Source: Sandaracinus sp.
GTDB lineage: Bacteria; Myxococcota_A; Polyangia; Polyangiales; Houyiibacteriaceae
Direction of reading: 5' to 3'
Assembly: GCA_002699025.1 (NCBI GenBank)
Contig: PABA01000060.1
Span: forward strand, 1 to 64,000
DNA: 64,000 nt
The stretch's first letter is position 1. The number at the start of each line of letters is the position of its first letter. The position numbers and the translations under genes are program-made. Below are positions 45,344 through 54,197 of this stretch, piece by piece. Below the pieces are notes generated by a model. It did no database searches and had not been told where the DNA came from. It was given only the letters and a program-made list of their open reading frames with translations.

Positions 45344-47320
45344 GTGAACGGTCCCGCCGACCCGCGCGCCCCCGAGCCGACCGAGGCGACCGCCGGGCCC
45401 CGCCCTGCCCCGCCGCGCGCCCCCGGGTCCCGCCCCGCCCCCGAGCCCGAAGACCCCGCCCGCGCCCTCCCCTCGCGTCGCCGCCGCCTCGCCGCCGTCG
45501 CCTTCTTCGCCCTCGCCTGGCTCTGGGCCTTCCCCGTCTACCCGGACCTCAACAACCCGAACGAGAACGTCCGCATCCACATGACGGCCGCCCTCGCCGA
45601 GGACGGCACCTACGAGATCTCCGGCATGCGCCGCCGCTGGGGCTGGGTGAACGACGCCGCCTGCGTCGAATGGACCCCCGAGGACGAGCCCATCCCCTGC
45701 GAGGGCGCCCGCGCCCCCGCCGGCCACACGCGCCGCTACTACAGCGTCAAGGCCCCCCTCTCGAGCTGGCTCGGCCTCCCCGGCTACCTCCTCGCCCAGG
45801 CCCTCAAGGGCACCGAAGGCCCGCCCGCGTCCCCGACCTCCCCCGCCCACCTCTGGGCCATGCGCCTCTTCGCCAGCGGCCTGCCGATGATGCTCTTCTT
45901 CGGCTTCTTCTACGGCTGGCTCGGCGCCCGCGTCCGCTCCGCCGTCATCCGCGACGCCGTCTACGTCGCCACGGCCCTCGGCTCCTGCCTCCTCGGCTAC
46001 GCCTACCTCTTCGCCAGCCACTCCACGAGCGCCGCCGCCGCCTTCACCGCCTTCGCGCTCCTCTTCGACGCCCAGCGCGCGCCCCCCCACGCGCGCGGCC
46101 CCCGCCCCGCCCTCCGCGCCTTCGCCGCCGGCCTCCTCGCCGCGAGCGCCTCCGCCCTCGAGTACCCCTGCTTCGTCGCCACCTTCGCCCTCTGCGTCTA
46201 CGCCCTCGTCGCCCTCCGCCCCTGGCCGCGCATCCTCCTCTTCGGCGCCGGCGCCCTCCTCCCGACGCTCCTCGTGATGCACTTCCAGGCCTCCGCCTAC
46301 GGCAACCCGCTCACGCCCGGACACCTCTTCGTCGAGAACGCCGCCTTCCGCGCCGGCCACGAGAGTGGCTTCTTCGGCGCCGACGCCTTCCACGCCGACG
46401 CCGCCTGGCGCCTCCTCGTCGACCCGCGCCTCGGCGCCTTCAGCCTCACGCCCACCTTCGCCTTCGCCTTCGGCGCCCTCCCGGCGCTCTGGGCCCGGCG
46501 CCGCGACCGCACGGTCCGCGCCCCCGCCCTGACCGCCCTCTTCCTGGTCGCCGGCATGTACGGCGTCATCTGCCTCATGAACAACTGGGAGGGCGGCTGG
46601 TCCCTCGGCCCGCGCTACCTCGTCGTCACCCTCCCCTTCCTCGCCGTCGCCGCCGCCATCGCCCTCGACCGCATGGCGCATCACCACGCGCGCGCCGCCC
46701 ACGCCCTCGCCCTCGGCACGGCCCTCGCCTCCCTCGTCGCCGCCGGCCTCCCGAGCGCCTACTACCCGCACCTCCCGCCGGAGATCGACTGGCCTCTGGT
46801 GCACCTCTTCCCGGCCGTCTTCGAGGCCGGCGCCGCCCCCCACAACGCCGGCGCGCTCCTCTTCGGCCTCGAGGGCAACCTCGCCATGCTCCCCCTCGCC
46901 CTCCTGGCCCTCGGCAGCCTGGTCTGGGCGAGCGCGCCGCTCCGCGATCCGCGCCTCTTCGCCCGCGCCCTCCTCGTCGCCCTCGCCTGCCTCGCCCCCC
47001 GCTGGGCCCTGGCCCCGGAGCCGGACGCCCAGATCCGTCAGAGCGTGGGCTTCATCCTGGAGCACTGGTCGCCGCGGCCGGCGGCCTGGCGCGCCGACGC
47101 CTCCGACGAAGCCGCGCCGGCGAGGGCCACCACGCGACGAAGAGCGTCGCGAGCAGCCCCGTCCCGCCGAGCGCCGACGCCAGCGCGAGATCGTCGGGCA
47201 CGTAGCGCAGCCGCACGCGGCGCCGCCCCGACGGCACGCCACGCACCACGATCAGCCCCCGATCGCCCTGCTCGACCCGGCCCACGTCGCTCGACCAGCC
47301 CCGCGCCCAGGTCTGGTTGA
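45344..47320 (+). CDS. polytopic GT-C-like membrane protein
   Basis: The 658-residue protein has about ten membrane helices beginning near residue 50 after a Pro/Arg-rich cytoplasmic tail. YPDLNNPNENVRIHMTAALAEDG near residue 66 and YSVKAPLSSWLGLPGYLL resemble the first-loop and PxSS segments of GT-C glycosyltransferases that use polyprenyl-phosphate sugars. A cytoplasmic Arg-rich tail of ~70 residues closes it. The start is a GTG at 45344. The 3' end overlaps the convergent next gene by 269 bp and the overlapping part is low-complexity, so the true stop may be earlier. Codon usage is extreme: almost all third positions are C. Confidence 0.6.
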   Translation: MNGPADPRAPEPTEATAGPRPAPPRAPGSRPAPEPEDPARALPSRRRRLAAVAFFALAWLWAFPVYPDLNNPNENVRIHMTAALAEDGTYEISGMRRRWGWVNDAACVEWTPEDEPIPCEGARAPAGHTRRYYSVKAPLSSWLGLPGYLLAQALKGTEGPPASPTSPAHLWAMRLFASGLPMMLFFGFFYGWLGARVRSAVIRDAVYVATALGSCLLGYAYLFASHSTSAAAAFTAFALLFDAQRAPPHARGPRPALRAFAAGLLAASASALEYPCFVATFALCVYALVALRPWPRILLFGAGALLPTLLVMHFQASAYGNPLTPGHLFVENAAFRAGHESGFFGADAFHADAAWRLLVDPRLGAFSLTPTFAFAFGALPALWARRRDRTVRAPALTALFLVAGMYGVICLMNNWEGGWSLGPRYLVVTLPFLAVAAAIALDRMAHHHARAAHALALGTALASLVAAGLPSAYYPHLPPEIDWPLVHLFPAVFEAGAAPHNAGALLFGLEGNLAMLPLALLALGSLVWASAPLRDPRLFARALLVALACLAPRWALAPEPDAQIRQSVGFILEHWSPRPAAWRADASDEAAPARATTRRRASRAAPSRRAPTPARDRRARSAAARGAAPTARHAPRSAPDRPARPGPRRSTSPAPRSG

Positions 47321-48833
47321 CGACCAGGTCCCCCGGCACGCTCAGCTCCACGTCCGCCGTGATCGTGTTCGCCGTGCGCTCCACGCCGTGCACCTCGCCG
47401 CCCGGCCGGAGGCGCACCTGCGCCCGCTGCCCCTCCCAGAGCCCGGGCGCGGCCGGATAGGTCATCCCCGTGTAGCAGCCGACGTTGCTCACGCCGCGCG
47501 CCGGGAAGCTCGCGTAGGCGCCGTACTGGTGCCGGGAGATCAGGTGGTATTCGGCGTCGTGATCCACCGGCGGCAGCGGCGGCCCGCGCCAGCGATCGAT
47601 GACGGCCCCGTTGCCCCAGGCGAGGTGCCCGGCGATGGCGAGGAGCAGCACCCAGGGCAGCGCCCCGCGCAGGAAGTCGAGGTCGTGGCGCCAGCGCCGC
47701 CGCGCGAGCCAGCCCACCGCCGCCTGGAGCGCGATCGCCGCGCCGAGGCCGAGGTAGAAGGTCATCAGCACGGCGAAGCGCGACGGCACGCGGAGCGAGC
47801 CGTAGACCGGGAGCGCGTGGAGCAGCGCCCAGGGGTGGAAGGGCGTGACGCGGCCGAGCATGAGCCCGCCGAAGAGGAGGAAGCCGGCGAGCACCCAGCG
47901 CTGGCGGCGCGCCGCGAGGACGACACCGACGAGGCCGAGGGCGAGCGCGATCCAGCCGATGAAGGTCCCGTACTCGGCCCAGACGTACTCGTGCCCCGGG
48001 AAGCCGTAGTCGTACTCCTTGGAGGTGAGCATGGCGATCACCTCCGGGATGGAGAGCGCGTCGTCGCCGGCCGTGGGCCGCGGGTAGCGCGACATGGTGT
48101 TCAGCACGGGCACGAGCCGGAAGCCACCGAGCAGCAGCATGAGCGGCAAGGCGACGGCGCCGGCGCGGAAGACGGCGAGCCGGCCCGCCCGATCGGGGGC
48201 GCGGGCGATCTGCACCACGCCGTCGAAGGCGAGGAGCAGGCAGAAGTAGGGGAAGGGGTAGACGCCCCCCTCGAGCAGGACGAGGGCCATGATCCCGGCC
48301 ACGGCTGCCGCGTAGCGGAGGTCGGTCGCCGCCTTGCGCCAGGCGAGCAACAGCCAGGGCGCGAAGTAGAAGGGCAGGAAGGCGCTATGACCGCCCGAGC
48401 CGTGCCAGGCGAAGAAGCCCGAGCCGGCCCAGAGGAGCGCCGCCGCCCAGCTCGCCGCCGGCCCCACGCCGAGGTGTCGCCGCGCGAAGAGCACCATGCC
48501 CGCCCAGCCGAAGGCCGTGTGGAGCACCAGGAAGATCTTCAGGCCCGCCGCCGTGCCGAAGGGGAGCAGCAGCCAGAAGAGGGGCGAGTAGGCCTGCGCC
48601 TGCGGGTCCCCGAAGAGGATCACGCCCCCGCAATGCCAGGGGTTCCACAGCGGGAGCTCGCCGTAGCGGACCACGGAGACGTAGGCGGCCTCCCACTGGT
48701 GCTGGAACTGCTGCCAGTCGCCGAAGCCCGTGGCCTCCCAGAAGACGAGCGCCGGGGACCAGTAGACCAGGGCGGCGGCCAGCGCGGCGAGGGCGAGGGG
48801 CAGCCACCGGCCCGTACGGGGCAGCCGGCGCAT
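47052..48833 (-). CDS. YfhO-like polytopic membrane protein
   Basis: The 593-residue protein has 10-12 membrane helices, a first loop FGDWQQFQHQWEAAYVSVVRYGELPLWNPWHCGGVILFGDPQAQ (split for family recognition: WNPW, GDPQAQ) typical of YfhO/GT-C-type lipid-sugar transferases, and a C-terminal soluble beta domain (about 470-560; LVVNQTWARGW). YfhO family members glycosylate lipoteichoic acid in Firmicutes; in Gram-negatives related proteins act on envelope lipids. The last 20 residues are Arg/Ala/Pro-rich and lie in the 269 bp overlap with the convergent GT-C gene. Divergent from the next plus-strand gene. Confidence 0.75.
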   Translation of the reverse strand: MRRLPRTGRWLPLALAALAAALVYWSPALVFWEATGFGDWQQFQHQWEAAYVSVVRYGELPLWNPWHCGGVILFGDPQAQAYSPLFWLLLPFGTAAGLKIFLVLHTAFGWAGMVLFARRHLGVGPAASWAAALLWAGSGFFAWHGSGGHSAFLPFYFAPWLLLAWRKAATDLRYAAAVAGIMALVLLEGGVYPFPYFCLLLAFDGVVQIARAPDRAGRLAVFRAGAVALPLMLLLGGFRLVPVLNTMSRYPRPTAGDDALSIPEVIAMLTSKEYDYGFPGHEYVWAEYGTFIGWIALALGLVGVVLAARRQRWVLAGFLLFGGLMLGRVTPFHPWALLHALPVYGSLRVPSRFAVLMTFYLGLGAAIALQAAVGWLARRRWRHDLDFLRGALPWVLLLAIAGHLAWGNGAVIDRWRGPPLPPVDHDAEYHLISRHQYGAYASFPARGVSNVGCYTGMTYPAAPGLWEGQRAQVRLRPGGEVHGVERTANTITADVELSVPGDLVVNQTWARGWSSDVGRVEQGDRGLIVVRGVPSGRRRVRLRYVPDDLALASALGGTGLLATLFVAWWPSPARLRRRRRRARPPAAATSAPG

Positions 48834-48896
48834 CGCCGCGAGGCTGCCGCGAATCGGGCCCGCGCGCCAGCGGCGACCGCGAGGGGTGCCGGGCGC

Positions 48897-48924
48897 TTGT
48901 GGAGGCCCGCGAGATCGCTAAGCT
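48897..48924 (+). promoter_or_regulatory. promoter of the GT39-like gene
   Basis: TTGTGG (48897-48902), 16 bp, TAAGCT (48919-48924). The TTG start codon follows 9 nt later with GCGGAG between them, so the leader is at most a few bases. Confidence 0.45.
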
Positions 48925-48933
48925 CGCGGAGCT

Positions 48934-51027
48934 TTGGAGCCCGCCCCCGAGAGCCCGACGCCGCCGGCGCGCCCGCCCTCGCGCCCGCCTTCGCGCCCCG
49001 GGCGGCCCGCCCTCGGTCGCGTGGCCGCCGCCGCCCTGATGGGCCTGGTCGTGCTCGGGGGGCTCGTCGGCGCGGACCACCTGCTCCGCCACGGCGTGGC
49101 CGCGCGCTGGGAGGCGCAGCTCGGCGAGGAAGACGAAGGGGCCGAGTGGGTCGAGGTGACCCGCACGGTCGAGCACCGCGCGCAGTTCCCCAACGAGCGC
49201 CGCGCCCTCTCGCGCTACGTGCAGGGCTGGGACTTCGAGGCGCTCGGCATCCCGCCCGACCTCTTCCCCTTCCGCGCGACGATCCGCACGCGCCTCCACC
49301 TCCCGCGCCCGGGCTACCAGCTCCGCGTCGACGCCCTCGGCCCGGCCCGCGTCCGCGTCGACGGCGCCCCCCACGACCCGCGCGCGAACCTCGCCGCCGG
49401 CGATCACGACCTCGACATCGTGTGGAGCGGCGACTTCGAGCGGCGCGCCCAGCACCTCCGGCTCGAGCTCTGCCGCGGAGCCCGCTGCGACCCGGTCCCC
49501 GCGAGCTGGACCACCCCACCCCACCCCTGGACCCGCGGCCGCGTCGCCCTCTGGGCCCTCGGGCTCCCGCTCGCGCTCGGCCTCGCCGCGCTCCTCTTCT
49601 GGGCCCTCGGGGGCGGCCTGGCCCGCCGCCGACGCACCTTCGGCGCCCTGGCCTTCGCCGCCGTCCTCGCCCTCGGGCTCGGCCTCCGCCTCGTCGACTA
49701 CGACGTGATGCCCGACTTCCGGGAGAACGGCGACGAGCTCTTCGCGACCTGGAACGGCTGGCAGCTCCTCGAGAGCGGCGAGACGCGTGGCTGGTCGCTC
49801 TGGGCGCCGGTCTACGGCAGCCGCGTCCAGCACTCCCGGCTCGAGTACTTCGGCATGGACTGGTCGATCATCCAGCCGTACTTCGAGCACCCGCCGGCCA
49901 CGCACCTCCTCGTCGGCGCCGCGGCCCACCTCGGCGGCGCCGAGCACTTCGCGCACGCCAAGCTCAAACACACGCGGCTCGTCCCGATCCTGCTCGCGGC
50001 CCCCTGCCTGATCCTGATGTTCCTCATCGGGCGCCGCCTCGACCCGGTCGGCCCGGGGCCCTGGCTGGCCTGCCTGCTCTACGCGACGCTGCCGACCATC
50101 GTCCTCCAGACGCGCGTCATCAAGGAGGAGGCGCTCCTCGGCCCGCTCAGCCTGGGCGCCGTCTACGCCTTCCTCCGCTGGAAGGAGGGCGGCGGCACCA
50201 AGGCGCTCGTCGCGACCGGGATCCTCGCCGGCCTCGCGACGCTCGCGAAGGTCACGGGCTTCGCCTTCGTGCCGGCGGTCGTGATGCTCGTTCTGGCCGA
50301 GCGGAAGTGGCGCGAGGGCGTGCTCGTGGGCGTCATCGGCGTGGCGACGAGCGCGCTCCTGCTCCTCTACGGCGCCGTCATCGACTGGGACACCTTCGTG
50401 TTCGCCACCGAGCGCCAGGGCACGCGCCCGGTGCACTTCAACATCTTCCTCCGCTGGTTCGACGTCACGCTGATCAACCACAGCGTCATCGGGCGCGGCT
50501 GGGTGCTCTTCCTCTGGCTCGGCACCGTCGCCTCGCACGTGCAGCGGAGCTGGGCGCGCTCGGCGCTGGTCGCGGCGCCGCTCGTCTTCTACCTGGCCGC
50601 CATCACCATCGGCACCGGCAACTGGACCTTCGGCTGGTACGCCGTGCCGCTCTACCCCTGGCTCTGCCTCGGCTGCGGGCGCTTCCTCGCGGACTGCTGG
50701 CAGAAGCCCGACCTCCTCAAGGGCACGCTCTTCTCGGTGGTCCTGGTGATGTACACGCTGAACTTCGCCGTCGACCCGGCGGACATGAAGAACCCCGAGC
50801 ACTGGTCGATGCTGCGCTACGTCATCTCGGGCATCGTCTTCCTGCTGCTCGCCCCGTGGGCGCTGGTGCAGATCTGGCCCGAGCGCTTCTTCCGGCGCCT
50901 CGCCCGCGGCGCCTTCGCCTTCGGCCTCGCGGTGGTGGTCGTCCTCAGCGCCCGCTTCGTGGCGGGCTACGAGACGAACTACGAGACGTACAAGGACTTC
51001 GACCGGGACGTCTACTTCGACCGCTGA
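48934..51027 (+). CDS. GT39/PMT-like membrane glycosyltransferase
   Basis: The 697-residue protein has a Pro/Arg-rich N-terminus, one helix (about 29-47), a periplasmic beta-rich domain (about 85-200) and then about ten helices. The catalytic-type first loop is DYDVMPDFRENGDELFATWNGWQLL near residue 255 (paired acidic residues as in GT39/ArnT enzymes), followed by FEHPPATHLLVG and RVIKEEALLGPL. It should transfer a sugar from a polyprenyl-phosphate donor to a lipid or protein on the outer face. TTG start with GCGGAG 3 nt upstream. The upstream divergent YfhO-like gene shares the intergenic region. Confidence 0.75.
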   Translation: MEPAPESPTPPARPPSRPPSRPGRPALGRVAAAALMGLVVLGGLVGADHLLRHGVAARWEAQLGEEDEGAEWVEVTRTVEHRAQFPNERRALSRYVQGWDFEALGIPPDLFPFRATIRTRLHLPRPGYQLRVDALGPARVRVDGAPHDPRANLAAGDHDLDIVWSGDFERRAQHLRLELCRGARCDPVPASWTTPPHPWTRGRVALWALGLPLALGLAALLFWALGGGLARRRRTFGALAFAAVLALGLGLRLVDYDVMPDFRENGDELFATWNGWQLLESGETRGWSLWAPVYGSRVQHSRLEYFGMDWSIIQPYFEHPPATHLLVGAAAHLGGAEHFAHAKLKHTRLVPILLAAPCLILMFLIGRRLDPVGPGPWLACLLYATLPTIVLQTRVIKEEALLGPLSLGAVYAFLRWKEGGGTKALVATGILAGLATLAKVTGFAFVPAVVMLVLAERKWREGVLVGVIGVATSALLLLYGAVIDWDTFVFATERQGTRPVHFNIFLRWFDVTLINHSVIGRGWVLFLWLGTVASHVQRSWARSALVAAPLVFYLAAITIGTGNWTFGWYAVPLYPWLCLGCGRFLADCWQKPDLLKGTLFSVVLVMYTLNFAVDPADMKNPEHWSMLRYVISGIVFLLLAPWALVQIWPERFFRRLARGAFAFGLAVVVVLSARFVAGYETNYETYKDFDRDVYFDR

Positions 51028-51047
51028 CCCCGCGGGCGAAGGACAGG

Positions 51048-51138
51048 GCCCGAAGCACAGGCCCGAAGCACAGGCCCGAAGCACAGGCCCGAAGCACAGG
51101 CCCGAAGCACAGGCCCGAAGCACAGGCCCGAAGCACAG
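51048..51138. repeat. 13 bp tandem repeat, seven copies
   Basis: Seven perfect or nearly perfect copies of GCCCGAAGCACAG follow the GT39-like gene, ending before the convergent sulfatase-fold gene. Lower in GC than its surroundings. Confidence 0.85.
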
Positions 51139-51195
51139 AGCCCTGCCCGTGCCCTCGCCCCTGCCCGCAGGCGTCGAGGAGACGAAGAGGCCGCC

Positions 51196-53838
51196 CTACC
51201 GGATCCTCAGCTCCCCCAGCTCCACCTTCGTCCCGCGCTCCCCCTCCCGCGTGAACTCGAGCGGATGCGTCCGCGCCTCGTTCAGCACCTGGAAGCTCGC
51301 CTCCATCTCCACGCCCCGCCGCACGTCCCGCGGCACCACGATCTCCACCGCGTCCCGCAGCACCTCGCCGCTCCGCCACTCGTCCGTGTGGTAGTTCCCG
51401 TTCAGCGGGTAGTGCTGCGCGTGGAAGTCCTGCACCCGGTACTGGCCGGGCCCGACCAGGTCGACGTAGAAGAAGAGGTCCTCGTCCATCTCCCGGTCGA
51501 CCCGGTAGTAGAAGGTCATGGGGATCACGTCCCCCGGCGCGACCTCCGTCACCGGCATGTCGTAGCCGAGGAAGGTGAACCCCGGGTAGCGCGCGTCCAC
51601 CCGATGCTCCATCGCCGGCGCCCGCTCGAGCACGTTCGCCGCGATCACGTCCCGCCGCCGGTTCGTCGCCCGCGCCGTCGCCATCCACGCGCGCAACAGC
51701 CCGTGGAGCCGCGCCACGTCGTCGGGCCGGTCGTCGCTCAGGTCCTCCTGCTCGCCCGGGTCGCGCGCCAGGTCGAAGAGCTGCAGCGTGCCGTCGCGCA
51801 CCCACCAGATCAGCTTCTCGTCGCCGACGCGCACCGTCTTCTGATCGAAGGGGAAGAGCCCGTCGGGCAGGAGCTCGCTGAAGAGGGGCCGCTCGAACCA
51901 GTCCTCGCCCGCCTCGTCCCGCGTCATGAAGGGCACGAGGCTCCGCGCGGGCATCGGGTGCGGCGCCTCGATGCCCGTCAGGTTCAGCAGCGTCGGGAAG
52001 AGGTCCATGAGGCTGACCGGCACGTGCACGGTCCGCGGCGCGGCCCCCGGCGGGTCGATCATCAGCACGCTGAGGACCTCCTCCTCGTAGAGCGTGAAGC
52101 TGTGGCCGCGGTTGTTGTGCTCGAGGAAGGCCTCCCCGTGGTCGCTCGCCACGACGACGATCGTGTCCTCCCGCAGCCCCTGCTCCTCGAGCGCCCCCAT
52201 CAGCCGCCCGAACTGCGCGTCCGCGAGCTGGATCTCCGTGTCGTACTGATCCATCGGCGCCTCGCCGAAGGCCGAGGGGTGCCCGTCCGGGAGGTAGGGC
52301 AGGTGCACGTTGAAGAGGTGCACCCAGAGAAGCCACGGCGCCTCGCTCTCGCCGAGCCGCTCGAGGCGGGCGATGGCGTCGTCGACGGGCGCCTCGCGCA
52401 GCGCGTGGGCGGGCTGCTGGACCTGGTCGAAGCCCTGGAAGAAGCCGCGCACCCGCGAGAAGTAGTCCGTGCCGAGCGTCGCCTCCGTGCGGTAGCCGTG
52501 GCGCTTCAGCACCTCCGCGAGGAGCGTGTTCTCCTCCTGGACGCCCGGGTAGAGGTACTCGCTCCCGTAGGCGATCTGCGACGGGTAGAGCCCCGTGAGC
52601 ATCGAGGGGATGGAGCGCACGGAGCGCGAGGAGGTCGCGACGGCGCGCCGGAAGACGACGGCCTCCTCGGCGAAGGCGTCGAGGTGGGGCGAGGTCGGGC
52701 GCCGATAGCCGGCGTGGCCGAGGTGGTCCGGGCGGAGCGCGTCGACCATCACCAGGAGCACGTTCGCGCGCCGCGAGGCCTCCGGCGCCTCCGCGTAGCG
52801 CCCGTCTCCCTCGTAGCCCTCGAGGGTGCGCGTGCCGTCGCCGTCGAAGCAGTCCGCGTCCACGCCGTCGCCGGGCACGTCGATGGCGCCCGGGTAGACC
52901 GCCGGGTCCGAGTCGTCGCAGTCCGCGCCACCGAAGGCGAAGGCGTGCCCGTCGCCGTCCCGATCGGTCCAGCGGGCGTAGAGGCGCACGAGGCGCTGAC
53001 CGGCGACGGCGCGCTGCTCGACGAGATCGCGCACCCGGTTGAGCTGCCCGTAGCGTGCCCCGGCGAAGGTGACGAGCGCGGCGCCGAGGACGATGGCCGC
53101 GAGGGCGCCGCGGTTCAGGCGCCGCGGCCGCCCGAGAAAACGCACCGCGAGGGCGACGAGGACGTAGAGCACGCCGACCGCCGGGCCCCAGACGTAGGCG
53201 AGCACGTCGATGCCCTCGAGGACCCCCTCGGCGCGCCGGGCGACGAAGGGGACCACGCCGAGGGCGGCGCCGAAGAGGAAGAGGAGCGCGCCGAGGGGCG
53301 AGGCGGCGCGGCCGAGGAGGCGCGCCAGCCGCCGGAGGATCGCGTGGGCCGCGGCGGCGAGGACCAGGGCGGCGCCGGCCAGAGCCACCAGCGCGACGGC
53401 GAGGGCCCAACCGATGAGGTCCGCGTCGTGATAACGGGTCGTGAAGAAGACGAACGCCTGCCGCGCCCCGAGGACGAAGCCGAGGACGCCGAGCGGCGCC
53501 GCGAGCGTGAGCCCGAAGGCGTCCGCATCGGCGGCGCGGAGCCGGCGCCAGGTGAGCGCGCGGCGCGGTCGCTCGAGCCAGGGGGTGTCGCGGAGGAGCG
53601 CGAGGGCGAGCCCGGCCGCGAGCCCCACGAGCAGGCCGAGGGGGAGGTAGAGCCCCAGCAGGTGGAGCGTGGCCCGCAGCATGGCGCCGAGGGCCGGGGT
53701 CTCGTCGCTCCGCAGACGCGCGACCACGGCGTCGGCGAGGGCCGCCGTACCGGCCGTCGCGGCGCCCACACAGAGCTGCTCCGCGACGGGCGCCACCAGG
53801 CGGCTCCGCAGGGAGCGGACGAGAGCGCGCGGGCCCAT
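51196..53838 (-). CDS. membrane sulfatase-fold enzyme with MopE-type metal motif
   Basis: The 880-residue protein has about six membrane helices in residues 20-260, then a periplasmic part. Residues 291-335 hold a DRDGDG..ADCDDSDPAVYPGA..DGVDADCFDGD stretch, the MopE-type (PF11617-like) Ca/Cu-binding motif, inserted just before an alkaline-phosphatase/sulfatase-superfamily domain (VMVDALRPDHLG, D366; SDHGEAFLEHNN later). The FGly sulfatase signature CxPxR is not present: at that position is SSRSVRSIPSMLTG, with Ser instead of Cys. It therefore resembles phosphoethanolamine/phosphoglycerol transferases rather than true sulfatases. Start ATG 53838. It may modify the glycans made by the neighbouring enzymes. 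Confidence 0.8.
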   Translation of the reverse strand: MGPRALVRSLRSRLVAPVAEQLCVGAATAGTAALADAVVARLRSDETPALGAMLRATLHLLGLYLPLGLLVGLAAGLALALLRDTPWLERPRRALTWRRLRAADADAFGLTLAAPLGVLGFVLGARQAFVFFTTRYHDADLIGWALAVALVALAGAALVLAAAAHAILRRLARLLGRAASPLGALLFLFGAALGVVPFVARRAEGVLEGIDVLAYVWGPAVGVLYVLVALAVRFLGRPRRLNRGALAAIVLGAALVTFAGARYGQLNRVRDLVEQRAVAGQRLVRLYARWTDRDGDGHAFAFGGADCDDSDPAVYPGAIDVPGDGVDADCFDGDGTRTLEGYEGDGRYAEAPEASRRANVLLVMVDALRPDHLGHAGYRRPTSPHLDAFAEEAVVFRRAVATSSRSVRSIPSMLTGLYPSQIAYGSEYLYPGVQEENTLLAEVLKRHGYRTEATLGTDYFSRVRGFFQGFDQVQQPAHALREAPVDDAIARLERLGESEAPWLLWVHLFNVHLPYLPDGHPSAFGEAPMDQYDTEIQLADAQFGRLMGALEEQGLREDTIVVVASDHGEAFLEHNNRGHSFTLYEEEVLSVLMIDPPGAAPRTVHVPVSLMDLFPTLLNLTGIEAPHPMPARSLVPFMTRDEAGEDWFERPLFSELLPDGLFPFDQKTVRVGDEKLIWWVRDGTLQLFDLARDPGEQEDLSDDRPDDVARLHGLLRAWMATARATNRRRDVIAANVLERAPAMEHRVDARYPGFTFLGYDMPVTEVAPGDVIPMTFYYRVDREMDEDLFFYVDLVGPGQYRVQDFHAQHYPLNGNYHTDEWRSGEVLRDAVEIVVPRDVRRGVEMEASFQVLNEARTHPLEFTREGERGTKVELGELRIR

Positions 53839-54197
53839 CCTGCCCGCAGATAGCAGTCTCCCGGGAAAAGGGCACGAATTCCGGCCGGATTCGCGGTTGC
53901 GGGGACGGTCGCCAGCTCGGGGCGAGGCCGCACCGACGCCCACGCTTCGAGCGGGGGCTCCCCGCTCGCGCTCGGGCTCCACGCTCACTCTCGGGCTCCT
54001 CGCTCGCGCTGACGCTCCACGCTCCCGCTTACGCTCCCTCGCTCCCGCTCGGGCTCCCGCTCCCGCTTACGCTCCCCGCTCCCGCTCGGGCTCCTCGCTC
54101 GCGCTGACGCTCCCCGCTCCCGCTCGGGCTCCACGCTCCCGCTGACGCTCCCCGCTCCCGCTCGCCGGCGCGCTCCACCCGACGCCCCCCACGACCG
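53839..54197. other. 359 bp spacer with C-rich degenerate repeats
   Basis: No gene. The first ~100 bp could carry the promoter of the sulfatase-fold gene (minus) but no clear -35/-10 was found. The rest is the repeat at 53940-54175. Confidence 0.55.
53940..54175. repeat. degenerate CGCTCC/CGGGCT repeat
   Basis: A roughly 235 bp C-rich tract of CGCTCC-like hexamers arranged in longer blocks (about 36-39 bp, GCTCCCCGCTCCCGCTCGGG then CTCC(A/T)CGCTC). One strand is strongly pyrimidine-rich. Copies are too diverged for one clean unit. Confidence 0.6.

Noticed and set aside
53940-54175. coding repeats of Pro/Glu/Arg/Ser in the C-rich tract
   Set aside because: All frames are low-complexity without start or domain; consistent with a DNA repeat only.
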